DNA of 64,000 bases from Lindgomyces ingoldianus (GCF_010093535.1 NW_022985209.1:302319-366318), one strand, 5' to 3'. Shown: positions 1-10,894, counted from the stretch's first letter. The notes: generated by a model from the sequence alone, not told the origin. Numbers and translations: made by a program.

Positions 1-17
1 GCGCGACCAGCTTGCAA

Positions 18-140
18 CATGCTGCAATTTGTTGCAGAATATTGCAAAATGCTGCAACATGCTGCAATTTGCTGCAAAATGCTGCAATTTGCTGCAACAT
101 GCTGCAATTTGCTGCAACATGCCGCAATTTGTTGCAACAT
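18..140. repeat. Decamer minisatellite, array 1
   Basis: About 12 tandem copies of a 10-bp unit, GCTGCAANNT, with variants ending TTT, CAT and AAT. The unit contains no stop codon in any frame, so it produces spurious open frames on both strands. It is followed by a unique flank that recurs after array 2. The start of the array is close to the window edge. Confidence 0.9.
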
Positions 141-226
141 ACTGTTCGAGCTTATTGCTTGTACTATGTAGCAGCTTTCGTCCAGCGTTCCTCCTGTCTT
201 GACAGTAGGTGCGCATATCTGACAAA
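138..226. repeat. Flank repeat, copy 1
   Basis: A segment of about 88 bp beginning CATACTGTTCGAGC recurs nearly unchanged at 658-746 after array 2. The lead-in GCGCGACCAGCTTGCAA also occurs at both 1-17 and about 412-428. Array plus flank is therefore duplicated in tandem with a period of roughly 410-520 bp. The spacer at 227-411 is present once in view, and no gene is seen in it. Confidence 0.85.
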
Positions 227-423
227 GCTAAAGTTGTCAGATTGAAGCACTGTTTCTGGGCTTCCTGAGATGAATGATGGGTTTGGATATGATGTATGGG
301 ATGATTGATTGATTGTATTGATCGTGTTGATTTATCGATCCTTTTTCTGCTCTACTCGTGTTGCTCGGCTTTTTGTTTTGCCGATCCGAGTCCCTCGCGC
401 ACTTGCCCTATGCGCGACCAGCT

Positions 424-657
424 TGCAAAATGCTGCAATTTTCTGCAATTTGCTGCAAACTGCTGCAACATGCTGCAATTTGCTGCAATTTGCTGCAATT
501 TGCTGCAACATGCTGCAATTTGCTGCAATTTGCTGCAAACTGCTGCAACATGCTGCAATTTGCTGCAAACTGCTGCAACATGCTGCAATTTGCTGCAACA
601 TGCTGCAAAATGCTGCAATTTGCTGCAACATGCTGCAAAATGCTGCAATTTACAGCA
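424..657. repeat. Decamer minisatellite, array 2
   Basis: About 23 tandem copies of the same 10-bp unit as array 1, mixing endings TTT, CAT, AAT and ACT. The array is full of CpA/TpG steps, the preferred RIP targets nearby, yet it is essentially unmutated. All six frames stay open because the unit lacks stops. I do not regard any of these frames as a gene. Confidence 0.9.
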
Positions 658-746
658 ACATACTGTTCGAGCTTATTGCTCGTACTATGTAGCAGCTTTC
701 GTCAAGCGTTCCTCCTGTCTTGACAGTAGGTGCGCAAATCTGACAA
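658..746. repeat. Flank repeat, copy 2
   Basis: Second copy of the segment at 138-226, differing at a few positions. It joins directly to the 3' end of a Fot1-like transposon at about 740-750. Confidence 0.85.
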
Positions 747-947
747 AAGTAGGTAAGTAATCCTAAAGGCGCTGCAGACAGTGCAATTAGACTAGGCATA
801 ACGCGCAAACGTGTAAGCAAGAAGTAGAAGTAGTATCTAAATGATATTCTAAGCTGTACTCTACTCTATAGTGCTAGAGCGGGTTGTTATAAAGTTTGTT
901 GTGGTGTGGTCTTGGCAAAAGTGAGCAACTCAGGTGTGTGAGCAACT
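740..947 (+). mobile_element. Fot1-like transposon, 3' end fragment
   Basis: Matches the last about 200 bp of the full-length element at 8831-10695: the same TCCTAAAGGCGCT and AAGAAGTAGAAGTAGTATCT segments, then the right terminal inverted repeat GGTCTTGGCAAAAGTGAGCA. The terminus is cut at 947, before the outermost CGCC...GTACGT part, by a 30-bp repeat. Confidence 0.8.
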
Positions 948-1036
948 GCCAATCCCCGACACACCGATGCGGCTGATGCCATTCCCTGACACACCAATGT
1001 GGCTGATGCCAATCCCCGACACACCGATGTGGCTAG
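948..1036. repeat. 30-bp tandem repeat, three copies
   Basis: Units start at 948, 978 and 1008 with GCCAATCCCCGACACACC. The copies differ by C/T and G/A changes. The repeat abuts the broken terminal repeat of the preceding transposon. Confidence 0.9.
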
Positions 1037-1041
1037 AGAGG

Positions 1042-1310
1042 TGGAACAGACGCAACTATCTATAATTTAAACATGTTTTACACAACGCATGCTAGAGTAA
1101 ACTGCATGCAAATTAACAGAAAGGTGCACCTATATTAGGTATACATTTTTTTTAAAAAAGAATGTAAGAAATACCTAAGGTGACAGAGAAATAGCGTTAC
1201 CGGGGTTTATCCGAAGAAATTCTGACTAACTAGCGCGTCCAAAAGAGGAGATTCTGCTCAACTTTTCGTTCTGCAAACCCGAATATAATAAGCAGAGCAA
1301 GCTCTGCTAA
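1042..1310 (+). mobile_element. Terminus of unknown element F, left copy
   Basis: About 270 bp that recur in inverted orientation at 63731-64000. The sequence ends in a perfect 8-bp hairpin, AGCAGAGC-AA-GCTCTGCT, at 1291-1308, then CTAA and a T in the target. Both copies stop at exactly this point, so it is a true element end. Here it abuts gypsy internal sequence. A 3' hairpin with a CTRR-like end next to T is reminiscent of a Helitron, but the hairpin overlaps the CTAA rather than lying upstream of it, so the class stays open. Confidence 0.6.
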
Positions 1311-2732
1311 TAAATATTATAGTAGTTGTTAATTACTTAACTAAGTATTAACACTTAATACTATATTCCTCTATAACTGCCTCTAATATAGCCTAGTTAT
1401 TCTACTAATACATATAAGTTTACTATAGCCTGCCTAACATAATTATATTAGACAGAGGTACACAGTTTGTCTTAGCTTTCTAGAATAAACTCTATAAACA
1501 GCTCTAAATTATCTCTTATCTATCTACAGCTTTTTACCTAGAGACTAACAGCTAGACTAAGAACATAAACACTATAATAAAATAAGTTCTATAAGTGTAC
1601 ATAAACTACTAGTAGGATAACTAGGTAAAATAGTTAGCTATAGCATAGTTTAAAGCTAATAACATAACATCTAAATTAACATAAGTATTCCTATTTTTAG
1701 TAAACTATAGATACTACTTTTAAATAAAATTTAAACTACTTATAAATACTCTCTAACTAACTTATTAATTTATATAAGTAATAAATATAAATAGACTTAT
1801 TAATAAGATCTAAAATATATCTAAATACATTTATAAAAAGCTTATATAGGCTTAAGCTTTTTAATAAAAGTATGTAAACTAATTCTAAACTTTTACCCTT
1901 GCATATGCAGCTAGCAAGAAGGTCTAGCTAGACACTAGAAATATCTAAATAAACTAATAATTAAAGAAACTTAATTAAAAGAACTTTAGCCCCTTTATAG
2001 TAGCCTATATAGTTTTATTATATGCTTACTAATTAATTCTACCTAACAGCATAAAGATACACCCTGTGTTCTACATATTATTACTGCGCTAAGTAGCCCT
2101 TAAATCTAACTATTTACCTAGACAGCTAAACCTGCTACTTAAACCTATTATTATAAATAATAAACTAGAATATGTTATAAAAGACATTAAATAGATCTAG
2201 TTTAATAAAAAAAAACATATTTATAAATACTTTATAAAATAGACTAGATATAATAAACTATTATAGAAACTTATAGAAGCTTTATAAAAGAACTCTATAG
2301 TAACTTAATTTTATGCTTAATACTTATCTAAACTAAACCTATACTTTAATAAAGACAACTTAATGCTAGAACTACTAATGTAAAGGATTCTCTTCTTAAT
2401 AAGAGGGGGGGTACTATTACAGTATCCTCCCTAGATCCTAGACATAACTATATTAGACATGTACTAGAGTATTATTAGTGCATGTCTAACATAAATATAA
2501 TATAATATAGACATAAACTTAAGTATAAACTGCTTTAACACTAACTAAACTTAAAACAGGCTTAATTTATACTTAAAGCGCTTAGACTTTTAAGCTAAGT
2601 ATTTAATTACTAATTTTTTTCTAAACCTTTCTATTCCTTACACAACGTCTTGTACCTACTATAATACCTCACGTAGTAATTAAACTAGACCTCTGTGAAG
2701 CTCTATAACCTTACTCGTGCATAATCGTGACA
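1311..2732 (+). mobile_element. Ty3/gypsy element B, truncated 3' part
   Basis: RIP-mutated remnant of the integrase end of a gypsy element, followed by a purine tract (AGAGGGGGGG at about 2402-2411) and a 318-bp 3' LTR at 2415-2732. An integrase core is readable around 1450-1560 (DRGTQFVLAF-like, then a TNSQT-like tract), broken by many TAG/TAA. The same element is present full length and inverted at 57297-62959. It is truncated on the left by element F at 1310. On the right it interrupts a Tc1-like transposase. Confidence 0.85.
2415..2732 (+). repeat. 3' LTR of gypsy B fragment
   Basis: 318 bp, aligning over its whole length with the LTRs at 57297-57614 and 62643-62959. The inner start is mutated (TATTACAG where an unmutated LTR starts TG), and the outer end, ...CGTGACA, is preserved. 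Confidence 0.9.
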
Positions 2733-2737
2733 CTCTT

Positions 2738-3392
2738 GTACGCTTTTCTATGCTGCTAACGTACATATGGAGGTCTAGTGTCTAAGCCAACTTCAAATGT
2801 TGCTTTATTACAATAGGCTACGCAAGCTACGTTACTGCTCTTGTTATATTAATAGATTTAAGTAAAGCAGAGTTGTTTTTCTTTGTGTACAGCTAAGAGC
2901 TAAGGCTTGTGACGCAGACAGAAGGCGTAGTACTTATGTTTTGCAAGGTATCTCCTTACAGTACTAGCATGGATGCGGCAGTGGGTCTTAGACAGTGTCG
3001 CAATAGTCTAGAGCGTAGCAAAGGGATTATTTGCTGCCTAGTGAATTAAATGCCTCTTAGCGCGTTTGTTAAGCTTTAGAGGCTAGCCTGTACGCAGGGC
3101 TTTTGTATAGATAGGCTGGGGCTGCTTGCGCAGCCGGCGGATGTTATATGTAACTGTTGACTTAGGAATGCTAAGATAACTTAAAATTTTGCTAGCGCTC
3201 ACGCTATAGAGGTGGAATTGCCATATTGTATTAATAGTAGACTTAGATAGCTCTTTGCGCAAGGTTTTATTTGCTTTTGTAACTATTGAAAAAGGTGGTA
3301 ATTTGATTAAGTTACAATTGATTGAAATTAAAGCATTGTGGGGTGGCCTAGGCCTCTCGCTAAAGTGGCCAATCACTTTTGGTAGGCGACTG
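2738..3392 (-). pseudogene. Tc1-like transposase, RIP-damaged and truncated
   Basis: The minus-strand frame from 3376 opens with a helix-turn-helix region (IPKSTVTYNIRRL near 3150). It then runs in one frame to the gypsy LTR junction, interrupted only by TAG/TAA that replace likely Arg/Trp/Gln codons. A second DNA-binding segment (STVRRYLAKHKYY) and the first catalytic region are readable. In the catalytic region the expected D-E pair before ATFEVGLDTRPP reads N-K, as G-to-A change would give. The rest of the catalytic domain is missing because gypsy B inserted here. A TA followed by CAGTCGCCTACC (minus strand, from 3392) may be the terminal repeat. A non-functional relic. Confidence 0.7.
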
Positions 3393-3394
3393 TA

Positions 3395-3600
3395 CAGTAT
3401 ATAGTTAGCCTAGAGCACTCTTAAGCTCCTTAGACCTTACAATACACTAGTACAATTCACCTTGTTTGGATCTCAATACCTTGTCGACTCTCTTACCTAT
3501 GACCCCTTCTCAGCTCATGCATGAGTATTCACCCACGGAGTCGACTGTGTGCCCTTGATGCGTGCATCTATAGGCTATTGTACTGTGTTGTCTTCTGACC
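3395..3600. other. Spacer, nothing recognised
   Basis: About 200 bp of mixed composition between the Tc1-like relic and a gene relic. No open frame of note. Confidence 0.5.
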
Positions 3601-3609
3601 TAATATAGA

Positions 3610-4108
3610 GCTGTGGCTGCTGTACCATTCCGGTAGGGTCCCAAAAAAAGAACATACATTTCCATCCAATAGCGATGATCAGATATAAAGGTCAAGTTGA
3701 ATGCGCATAAGCGAGGCACTGCTGCTTCTTGCAGGACGTCTTTCCACCCACAGGAAATCTCTGCCTTGAGTCCTAGAGGGACGGCCTGGAAGCACCACGA
3801 TTGGATTCAATCTGACCTCAATTACGTCCGGCTTGGTGCCTGAGGGAGTTTGTCCGGGAGGCAAGCCTCTGCAGGCCTCTCGTTCAACAGACCAGGATAT
3901 GCCATTTGGTGTCGCCACGACTTGTGGAAAATAGATGTTGAGGATGGCTTGCCATGCATGCCATACGACATCCTCTTGTGTATAATAGGCTCCTTTTTTG
4001 TAAATTTTGCCGATGCATCTGTAGGCCGAAGTTGATGTTTCCCAGAATTGGGGTGCCCAATTGGGAACGCCAAGGTTCGACGCAATCGACCCTGGTACCT
4101 GTCGTTGC
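3610..4108 (-). pseudogene. Relic of a fungal PD-(D/E)XK-like protein
   Basis: On the minus strand a frame without a start runs from about 4105 to 3679. It reads ...WAPQFWETSTSAYRCIG, then EDVVWHAWQAIL, then GTKPDVIEVRLNP and RDFLWVE. The protein sense then continues in a second frame (GWKDVLQEA) and a third (LYLIIAIGWKCMFFFWDP). PDV...(about 25 residues)...WVE followed by a GWKDVLxEA helix resembles a family of fungal hypothetical proteins with a PD-(D/E)XK-like domain. The family name is from memory and not certain. Two frame breaks and an in-frame TGA between the blocks mark it as dead. Base composition is normal, so it decayed by indels rather than RIP. Confidence 0.45.
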
Positions 4109-4740
4109 TGTTGTTGTCTGAATTGAAATTAGACTAAGTAGAAGCTTGTAGAAGTAGAGTGATTATCTTATGCTGCTATATTTTCCTTTAAACTTAAAGA
4201 TTGCTTAAGAGTGTAGTAGACGTTGATGCCCTTGAGTTAATATAGATGTAAAAGCTGTTTGTAGTAGATGGTGTGCTCTAATAAGAATAAGAACAGTTAA
4301 CTACCTACAAATAGCGCTTTATATGTTTTACGCGCATGTTACTCCAACAGCGCGAATAATCTGAAGCTAGCGCTTAGCATTTAAGGGTGCGGCGAAGAGC
4401 GTGCGACAGGCGACGAGCGGCAGCAATGGGCGCCTACGCTGAAGGCGCTTAAGGATTAGTTTATAATGAACGGCATGTATGCGTTCTTCGCGCCGAGGCC
4501 TCTGGTATCCTATTGGATACTCGCTCCCCACTTTTAGCGGCTTGGCGCCGCATCCCACCACCTGTCTTCCCCCAACGCCTTTAAAATGTAGATTGCGCTC
4601 GCAGTTTCAGCGCCGTAAGACGCATCCAGTACACCACCTACAAGAAGAAGTCATCAGCCTACGTTTACAGTATGTTTATAAAATATATCTCCTTGAATTT
4701 CTTTAGAGTCTTAAATGCTGACACAAAAAGCTTTAATATG
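4109..4740. other. Gene-free stretch
   Basis: 4110-4330 is AT-rich; 4340-4640 is GC-balanced with short open frames on both strands that have no recognisable content. I call nothing here. Confidence 0.4.
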
Positions 4741-4746
4741 TCCTAG

Positions 4747-5145
4747 ACACTCCCTCTTAACACGTTCTGTGCGTCTGATGGAAATGTGTACACTATGGAC
4801 GGGAAGTACGTCCTTCAAAACAACAGTTGGGTCCCACGCTAAAGCGCCGGCCACAGCAATACGTCTAGTCAGCAGAATCAGTCCAGTCAAGCTCAATCAG
4901 GACCTTCAGTCGGACCTGTCTCTGGGAATGACATCAGTGCAGCCATGCACGCGCAATTTGGGCAGGTTCCTCCTTCGCAACCACAGCTGCCGCACCAGCC
5001 GGCAACCAATTCATTTCAACTGACGGACGAACCGGCTGCACCTCCAATCGACTTAGACCCGTCTTTTAGGGCAGCGAAGAACCAACATATAATGATTGGG
5101 GCTTTTGTTGACGCCTGGGATGCTATATCTGGTCGAAATGGATGA
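4747..5145 (+). pseudogene. C-terminal relic of an unrecognised gene
   Basis: One plus frame reads TLPLNTFCASDGNVYTMDGK, then YVLQNNSWVPR, a TAA at 4840-4842, then a Ser/Gln/Pro-rich segment and a compact end, AAKNQHIMIGAFVDAWDAIS, stopping at 5143-5145. The sense on both sides of the TAA looks protein-like, so CAA to TAA (a CpA-to-TpA change) is a simple explanation. An unseen intron is the alternative. No start codon or upstream exon is convincing. Function unknown. Confidence 0.4.
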
Positions 5146-5767
5146 TACTTTAGCGACCAGTGATGTTTGGTCGGCATGGGTCATGTCAGATGGAATGCCA
5201 TGGTAGATCTATATTATTGTGACAGTGAATCTTCAGGGTTCTGTGGCTCGAAGTAATGAAAGTTGCTTTTTTTACTTTAATGTCTTGACACCCTAATACA
5301 CTTAAGACTGCATTAAAGATTATTTTCGTACCTACACCATGCATGTGACTACTAGGAGCTAATCATACGAAGTACAAGCGCCGTCGGCGGCACATTCGAG
5401 TACTCGCAGAAATTTCACCTCTATCCTGTACCAATGTCTCTCGTACGAATTCTTGATTAAAGTCATTGAACCCCCCTATGACCACTAGAATACCCGAACG
5501 CCTGTTCAGCCCCCAATGGAACGTCTAAGCGGTGCTCAAATCAGGAGGACATGGTAGCGGAAAATGCCTGTCGATTCTGCATTTGCCCTTGAATTCTATG
5601 TCGCGCGCTAAGTTTGTTCGTAATATGGGGTACCTAGCGGTTTGAAAGTAACAACTAGTTAAGGGTTCTTAAAATATTAACAGACAATGCTTAGCAAGGA
5701 AGTTCTATACCCTTATTTTGCGAACTATTTAGAGCCTTGAGGCTGCTCCTTAGACTGTTAGATCGCT
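5146..5767. other. Gene-free stretch
   Basis: Moderately AT-rich, no open frame of note, no repeat recognised. Confidence 0.5.
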
Positions 5768-6060
5768 AACAGCTACGCCGCATCCGGTGGAAACAGTCCT
5801 GGCGCTAACTGGTTTTCTGTCGCTAGAGTCGCAAGTTTCAAGCATAGCACATATCTTGAACTTGACACGCGGGCGCCAACAGCTACACCGCACCTAGTGG
5901 AAACAGCCCTGGCGCTAACAAGCTTTCTATAGCTAGAGTTACAAATTTTAAGCATGTGGCACATAGCTTAAACAGACACGCTAAGCGCCAACAGCTACGC
6001 CGCACCTAGTGGAAACAGTCCTATCTAACAAACTTTCAGTAGCTAAAGTCACAAGCCTAA
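5768..6060. repeat. Tandem repeat of about 110 bp, 2.7 copies
   Basis: Units begin with AACAGCTACGCCGCA or a variant at 5768, 5878 and 5990. The copies differ mainly by C/T and G/A changes (for example GCCGCATCCGG against ACCGCACCTAG), as expected of RIP or drift after duplication. Confidence 0.85.
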
Positions 6061-8071
6061 CGACGCCCCATTAGATGCTTGGCGTAAATTTAAAAAAAAC
6101 ATATCGCTAGCGTTAAGAGGGGCATAGTAGTTGGCAATTAGACTAATACTTAAAACGGAGAGCATTTGAAGCTAAGCTATATTTCTTAAAGTAAAAGGTA
6201 GGCGATTAGCAGCCTAGGAGCTAGACAACCTCTACAATCCTAATACCTTGTACTAGCGCTTGCCGCGTGAACTGAAACGAGAATGGGAGAAGGTCCCGCC
6301 TCTATTAGTTGTAGGAGAAGCGCGCGCAATCTAGCCCCTGTCCTGTCTTAGGTCTCTAGTGTAAAGAATATGGAAAGAAAATAATAAATTATGTGCTAGT
6401 AGAAAAGTATAAATATTTAGTATAATAGTAAATTTACTTAGCCTACCTATTCAATCTCTAAAATAAACCCTTTATACGTTCTAGTATACACAAAACCAAT
6501 TACACTTCTTGCTTTTCACGTCTGCTAACATGGGAATTACGAAACGAATGCGTAAGTTTTGTACTAAAGTCTTTAGACATTCATACTAATAGTCTATCTT
6601 GTAGAAACTGTAAGGCCGAGATGGTGCTTACGTGCGACGGGTATATATACTATTCTGCACCCGAAAATTAACGTTGGTTGATTATTCGTACCTTTTGGTT
6701 GTATTGGCGGAGTGGTGCGGAGCCCTGTCCTTACAGAAACTATGAATTACTGTCTTTAGACCTACCGTCTTTCTATACCTACTCTTACATTTTACAGTAA
6801 TACTCCCACACGCTACATTAATAGAATTTTCATAAATGTAGCTAGCTCTATTGCTTACTAAATGTGTATTAAACTCCTCTAGAGTTCCTAACATTTTCTT
6901 AGTAGAGTTACAAAGTAGAGATAATTCCACGTCTTCTACTCTCGAAATACGTCTAGGATACTTAGGTAAGAAACACTCTAGTTTATATTACTTAAACTTA
7001 CTAACCTTTAAATAAGCGTCTGTACTTTAGTATTAAGTAAACTACTCTGTTAACTAAGCTTAGAAAAGACCACAAATACTATACTACACTCTACAAGTTC
7101 GATTTCATTTACTAATTCAACTAACGCTTAACGCTAAGCAAGCATGATATTCTTTGCACTTACAGTCTAATTAAAAATACTTCTAGGTGTTCTTGCTAAA
7201 GCTAGCATTCTTTTTGCTTTTAGCTTGTTCTTTATTATCTTGTTAAAGAAGAACTTTAAAGAAGTGGAAATAGACAATCTAACTGCATCTAGGCGTAGAC
7301 ATTTTTTATTAAATGCTTTGTTTACAACTATATAGATTTTAGTTGCATTTTCACTAGCTTTAGCAACATCTATAAATTAAACAACAAATTTAATAACTAG
7401 CGTATGTCACCTAATTTCTACTTTTCTTTTATAAGTAGTAGTCTTATTAGATATCTAAGGTTTGATATACTAAGGTACACTTTGTTTTTAGAATAAGACT
7501 ATAGTTTTTTTACTTATGTCTAGTTAGCTTTATGTGCTAACGTTATTTTTTAATTATTCTGCTTTATTTTTTGTGTTAACTAACTATAGAATGCTTATAG
7601 ATGCTACACATGGTTTATAACTACTTTAGATGTTTCTAGTTTAGTTCTAAGTCTTTTGTTTCTAAGAATTTGTGCTTTATAACTATAGTTAGCTTTAAAA
7701 AGTGTTATTCTTATAGCTAATAATTGTAAGTGTTAAAGGTAAACTAGGCTGCAGATAGCTACTATGCATAGTCTTTTCTCCTTTTATTTATATACTTCTA
7801 TAGATATATTATTAGCGTCTAGTTAGTCTATTTAGTCCGTCTATCTATCTTTTAATAATATGCTATAAAAAGTTAGATTTTTATTTTTTAGTTTCTTATT
7901 AAATATTACTAACGCTTTAACATAAATAGCTTATTTTTATCTAAGATAATAACGTTTAAGACTTTATAGATAGTAATAACATACCTATATAGCTTATATG
8001 CTATTTTCTCTATAACTATTAACTTTTCTACTAGCTAAAAGTATACATAGTTAGTTATCTTATCTTATATA
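6061..8071. other. RIP-type AT-rich tract
   Basis: Strongly AT-rich with very few CpA or CpG, and stops in all frames. A short less-damaged stretch at about 6600-6780 has no recognisable coding content. Probably old transposon DNA, not classifiable by eye. Confidence 0.5.
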
Positions 8072-8830
8072 ACGTACTTCACAGGCGAGTTGCTTACACA
8101 CCTAAGTCGCTTACTTTTGCTAAGACTACACCCTAACAAACTCTATTATAGCCTATAACAACTTGCTCTAGCACTATATAGTATAGTATAGCTTAGAATA
8201 TTATTTAGATACTACTTTTACTTCTTACTTACATGTTTGTGTGTTATACCTAGTCTAATTACACTATTTATAGCGCCTTTAGAATAGCTTATCTACTCTA
8301 GCTTACACCTGCTTTTTTGCCTTCTTTCTATTACTGCGCGCTTTAAACTCCTTTAGAGCTGTTAAGTATAGGCCTTTTTAAATTATTAAAGCCTTTTTTA
8401 CTTTAATTTACTTTTTTTTATGTAATTTATATTACATAGTAGCCTTATTAGCTACTTAAAGCTTAGTAATTTTTTATTATACTAATACTAGCTTATATGT
8501 AATTATTACTACTTTTTTAAAAACTTTTTTAAACACTTTAACTATAAAAGTTAGTAAACTATTTATATGTTTCTAAATTTTTATTTTTATAAGCATTAAT
8601 TATAACTTAAGTTTTAAAGTATTACTTAAAGTTTATAACTACTAAGGCTGTTTATGTATAAGTAGTAGTAGTAATAAAGTGTGTAACTTTACATTAAGGC
8701 TTATTATAACTTATTATAGGTTAAAAGAAACTAATCTAGCACTTTAAAACTTTTTTTAGATATTACTAAAAGTAATTATAGTATTATAGGCTACTTTAAA
8801 GCATAGTAAGAACTTTATTTTTATAATATA

Positions 8831-10695
8831 ATGTACTTTATAGGCAAGTTACTTACACACCTAAGTTGCTTACTTTTGCTAAGACCCTACTACACTACTC
8901 TTTCTACACTAATGCATTTCTAATAACACTACTTAGACATGTTAAAGAAATGTTAAATATAGCTTATGCTTTAAGCTTTTAAATAAAACATAACACTTTT
9001 TAAGCAACGCGCTGCAGCTATTTATAAGGTCTTTTAAAAGATAATAAGTAACTAACACGCTAGACAACTTTTCTAAGCTAATTATATAGCTAACTTATAA
9101 AAGCTAGATAATAATAAGAAAAAAGTAATTATTTAGCACATACTTAAGCTAGATGTGTAAGGATTTCCCCCTTAGCTAGCAGCTATAGCTAATATAGCTA
9201 ATTCTTTACACGCTAAGCATAATATAAGCTATATTAGCATAAACTAGCTTAATATGTTTATTAAGTGTTACTTAAAGCTTAAAGTAAAGTTTAAGCATAA
9301 GTATAACTATAAAAAAGCTTTTTATAAAAATTCTATAGTAATTTAAAGCTAGTTTAACCTTATAAAGAATATTAAAGCTAAGTATAGCATTTAGAATAAT
9401 AACATGTATAACTTTAATAAAATAAGGTTTATAATAGGCTAGATATCTACTAGAGTAGTTGCTATAAGTTTAGAGAGATAAGGACAGCTAACAGTGGTCT
9501 AGCTAGGCAACTAGAAGTAGATAACAGCTATCTAGAGCATTAATACTAAAGGGTAAGCTATTTTACCTTTTATTATCTTTTAAAGTAGCAACTACTTTTT
9601 AAACTAGTATAAAAAAAAATCTACTTTAAGATTAAGTTATTATAATCTCTAAGCGCAGCTAGACTACTAATTAGCTTAGTTTAGACTAGTTAAAGCACTT
9701 TAATGTGCATATAAAAAAGTGTACTGTTAGCAGCTACTATCTACTAGTTATTAATAGCTATAAAAGCTATAACTTACTTTATTTCTAGTAATACTATAAA
9801 AATAATAAAATTATTACTATTTATATGCCTTTTTACTTATTATACTTTTTATAGCTACTTAATGTAGGTTATTTTACTTTTTTAAAGAAGGTGTATAAGC
9901 GCTAAGCTAAAAACCTTATACATAACTAGATTACTTATATTATAAAAATAAAGTTTTTACTATGCTTTAAAGCAGCCTATAATGCTATAATTACTTTTAG
10001 TAATATTTAAGAAAAGTTTTAAGGCGCTAGATTAGTTTCTTTTAACTTATAATAAGTTATAATAAGCTTTAATGTAAAGTTACGCACTCTATTACTACTA
10101 CTACTTATATATAATAAGCCCTAGTAGTTATAAACCTTAAGTAAGACTTTAAAACTTAGGTTATAATTAATGCTTATAAAGATAAAAATTTAAAAGTATA
10201 TAAATAGTTTACTAACTTTTATAGTTAAAGTGTTTAAAAAGGTTTTAAAAAAGGCAGTAATAATTACGCATAAGCTAGTGTTAGTGTAATAAGAAATTAC
10301 TAAGCTTTAAGCAGCTAATAAGGCTACTATATAATGTAAATTATATAAAAAAAAAGCAGATTAAGGCAGAAAAGACCTTAATAATTTAGGAAAGCCTATG
10401 CTTAATAGCTCTAAAGGAGTTTAAAGCGCGCAGTAACAGGAAGAAGGCAAAGAAGCAGGTGTAAGCTAAAGTAGGTAAGCTATCCTAAAGGCGCTATAGA
10501 TAGTGTAATTAGACTAGGCATAACACGCAAATGTGTAAGCAAGAAGTAGAAGTAGTATCTAAATAATATTCTAGGCTATACTATACTATATAGTGCTAGA
10601 GCAGGTTGTTATGGGCTATAATAGAGTTTGTTAGGGTAGGGTCTTAGCAAAAGTAAGCAACTTAGGTGTGTAAGCAACTCGCCTATAAAGTACGT
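8831..10695 (+). mobile_element. Fot1/pogo-like transposon Y, full length (1865 bp)
   Basis: TA-flanked element with TIRs of about 60 bp (RIP-altered ATGTAC left, GTACGT right). The left one contains CTTACTTTTGCTAAGACC. Inside, a plus-strand transposase relic is readable despite many stops: a helix-turn-helix N-terminus near 8980-9100, then HILKLDV, then the core segments KYNYKKAFYKN, KYSI and NNNMYNFNKI. These match the order of Fot1/pogo (Tc1/mariner superfamily) transposases. No functional frame remains. It sits inside transposon X. Confidence 0.85.
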
Positions 10696-10816
10696 TAAGT
10701 AATTTAGTTATATATAAAGTTTTTAGCTTAGTGCTTATACACCTTTTTTAAAGAAGTAAAATAACTTATATTAAGTAGCTATAAAAAGTGTAATAAATAA
10801 AAAAGTATATAAATAG

Positions 10817-10894
10817 TGTCGCGTACAGCTATCCGTCTACATATATCCTTCTGCTGTGCTAGCTAGAAGGTTGACCTTTTAGCAAAACGCAACA
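10817..10894. mobile_element. 78-bp micro-element, copy 1
   Basis: Starts TGTCGCGTAC, ends ACGCAACA, and is flanked by AATAG at 10812-10816 and 10895-10899. The intact version of the site is seen in transposon Y (about 9815-9830), which lacks the insert. A second copy in inverted orientation is at 18230-18305. TG...CA ends with 5-bp duplications fit a tiny solo LTR. The ends also form an imperfect 7-8 bp inverted repeat, TGTYGCG. Confidence 0.85.

Noticed and set aside
12..657. CRISPR-like array
   Set aside because: Units are contiguous 10-mers with no unique spacers, in a fungal genome.
12..760. Several open frames on both strands over the decamer arrays
   Set aside because: The 10-bp unit has no stop codon in any frame, so the frames are a by-product of the repeat. 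The translated repeats are Cys/Leu/Gln-rich nonsense.
6682..6930. 82-aa minus-strand open frame
   Set aside because: Isolated in mutated DNA, no recognisable domain; likely chance.
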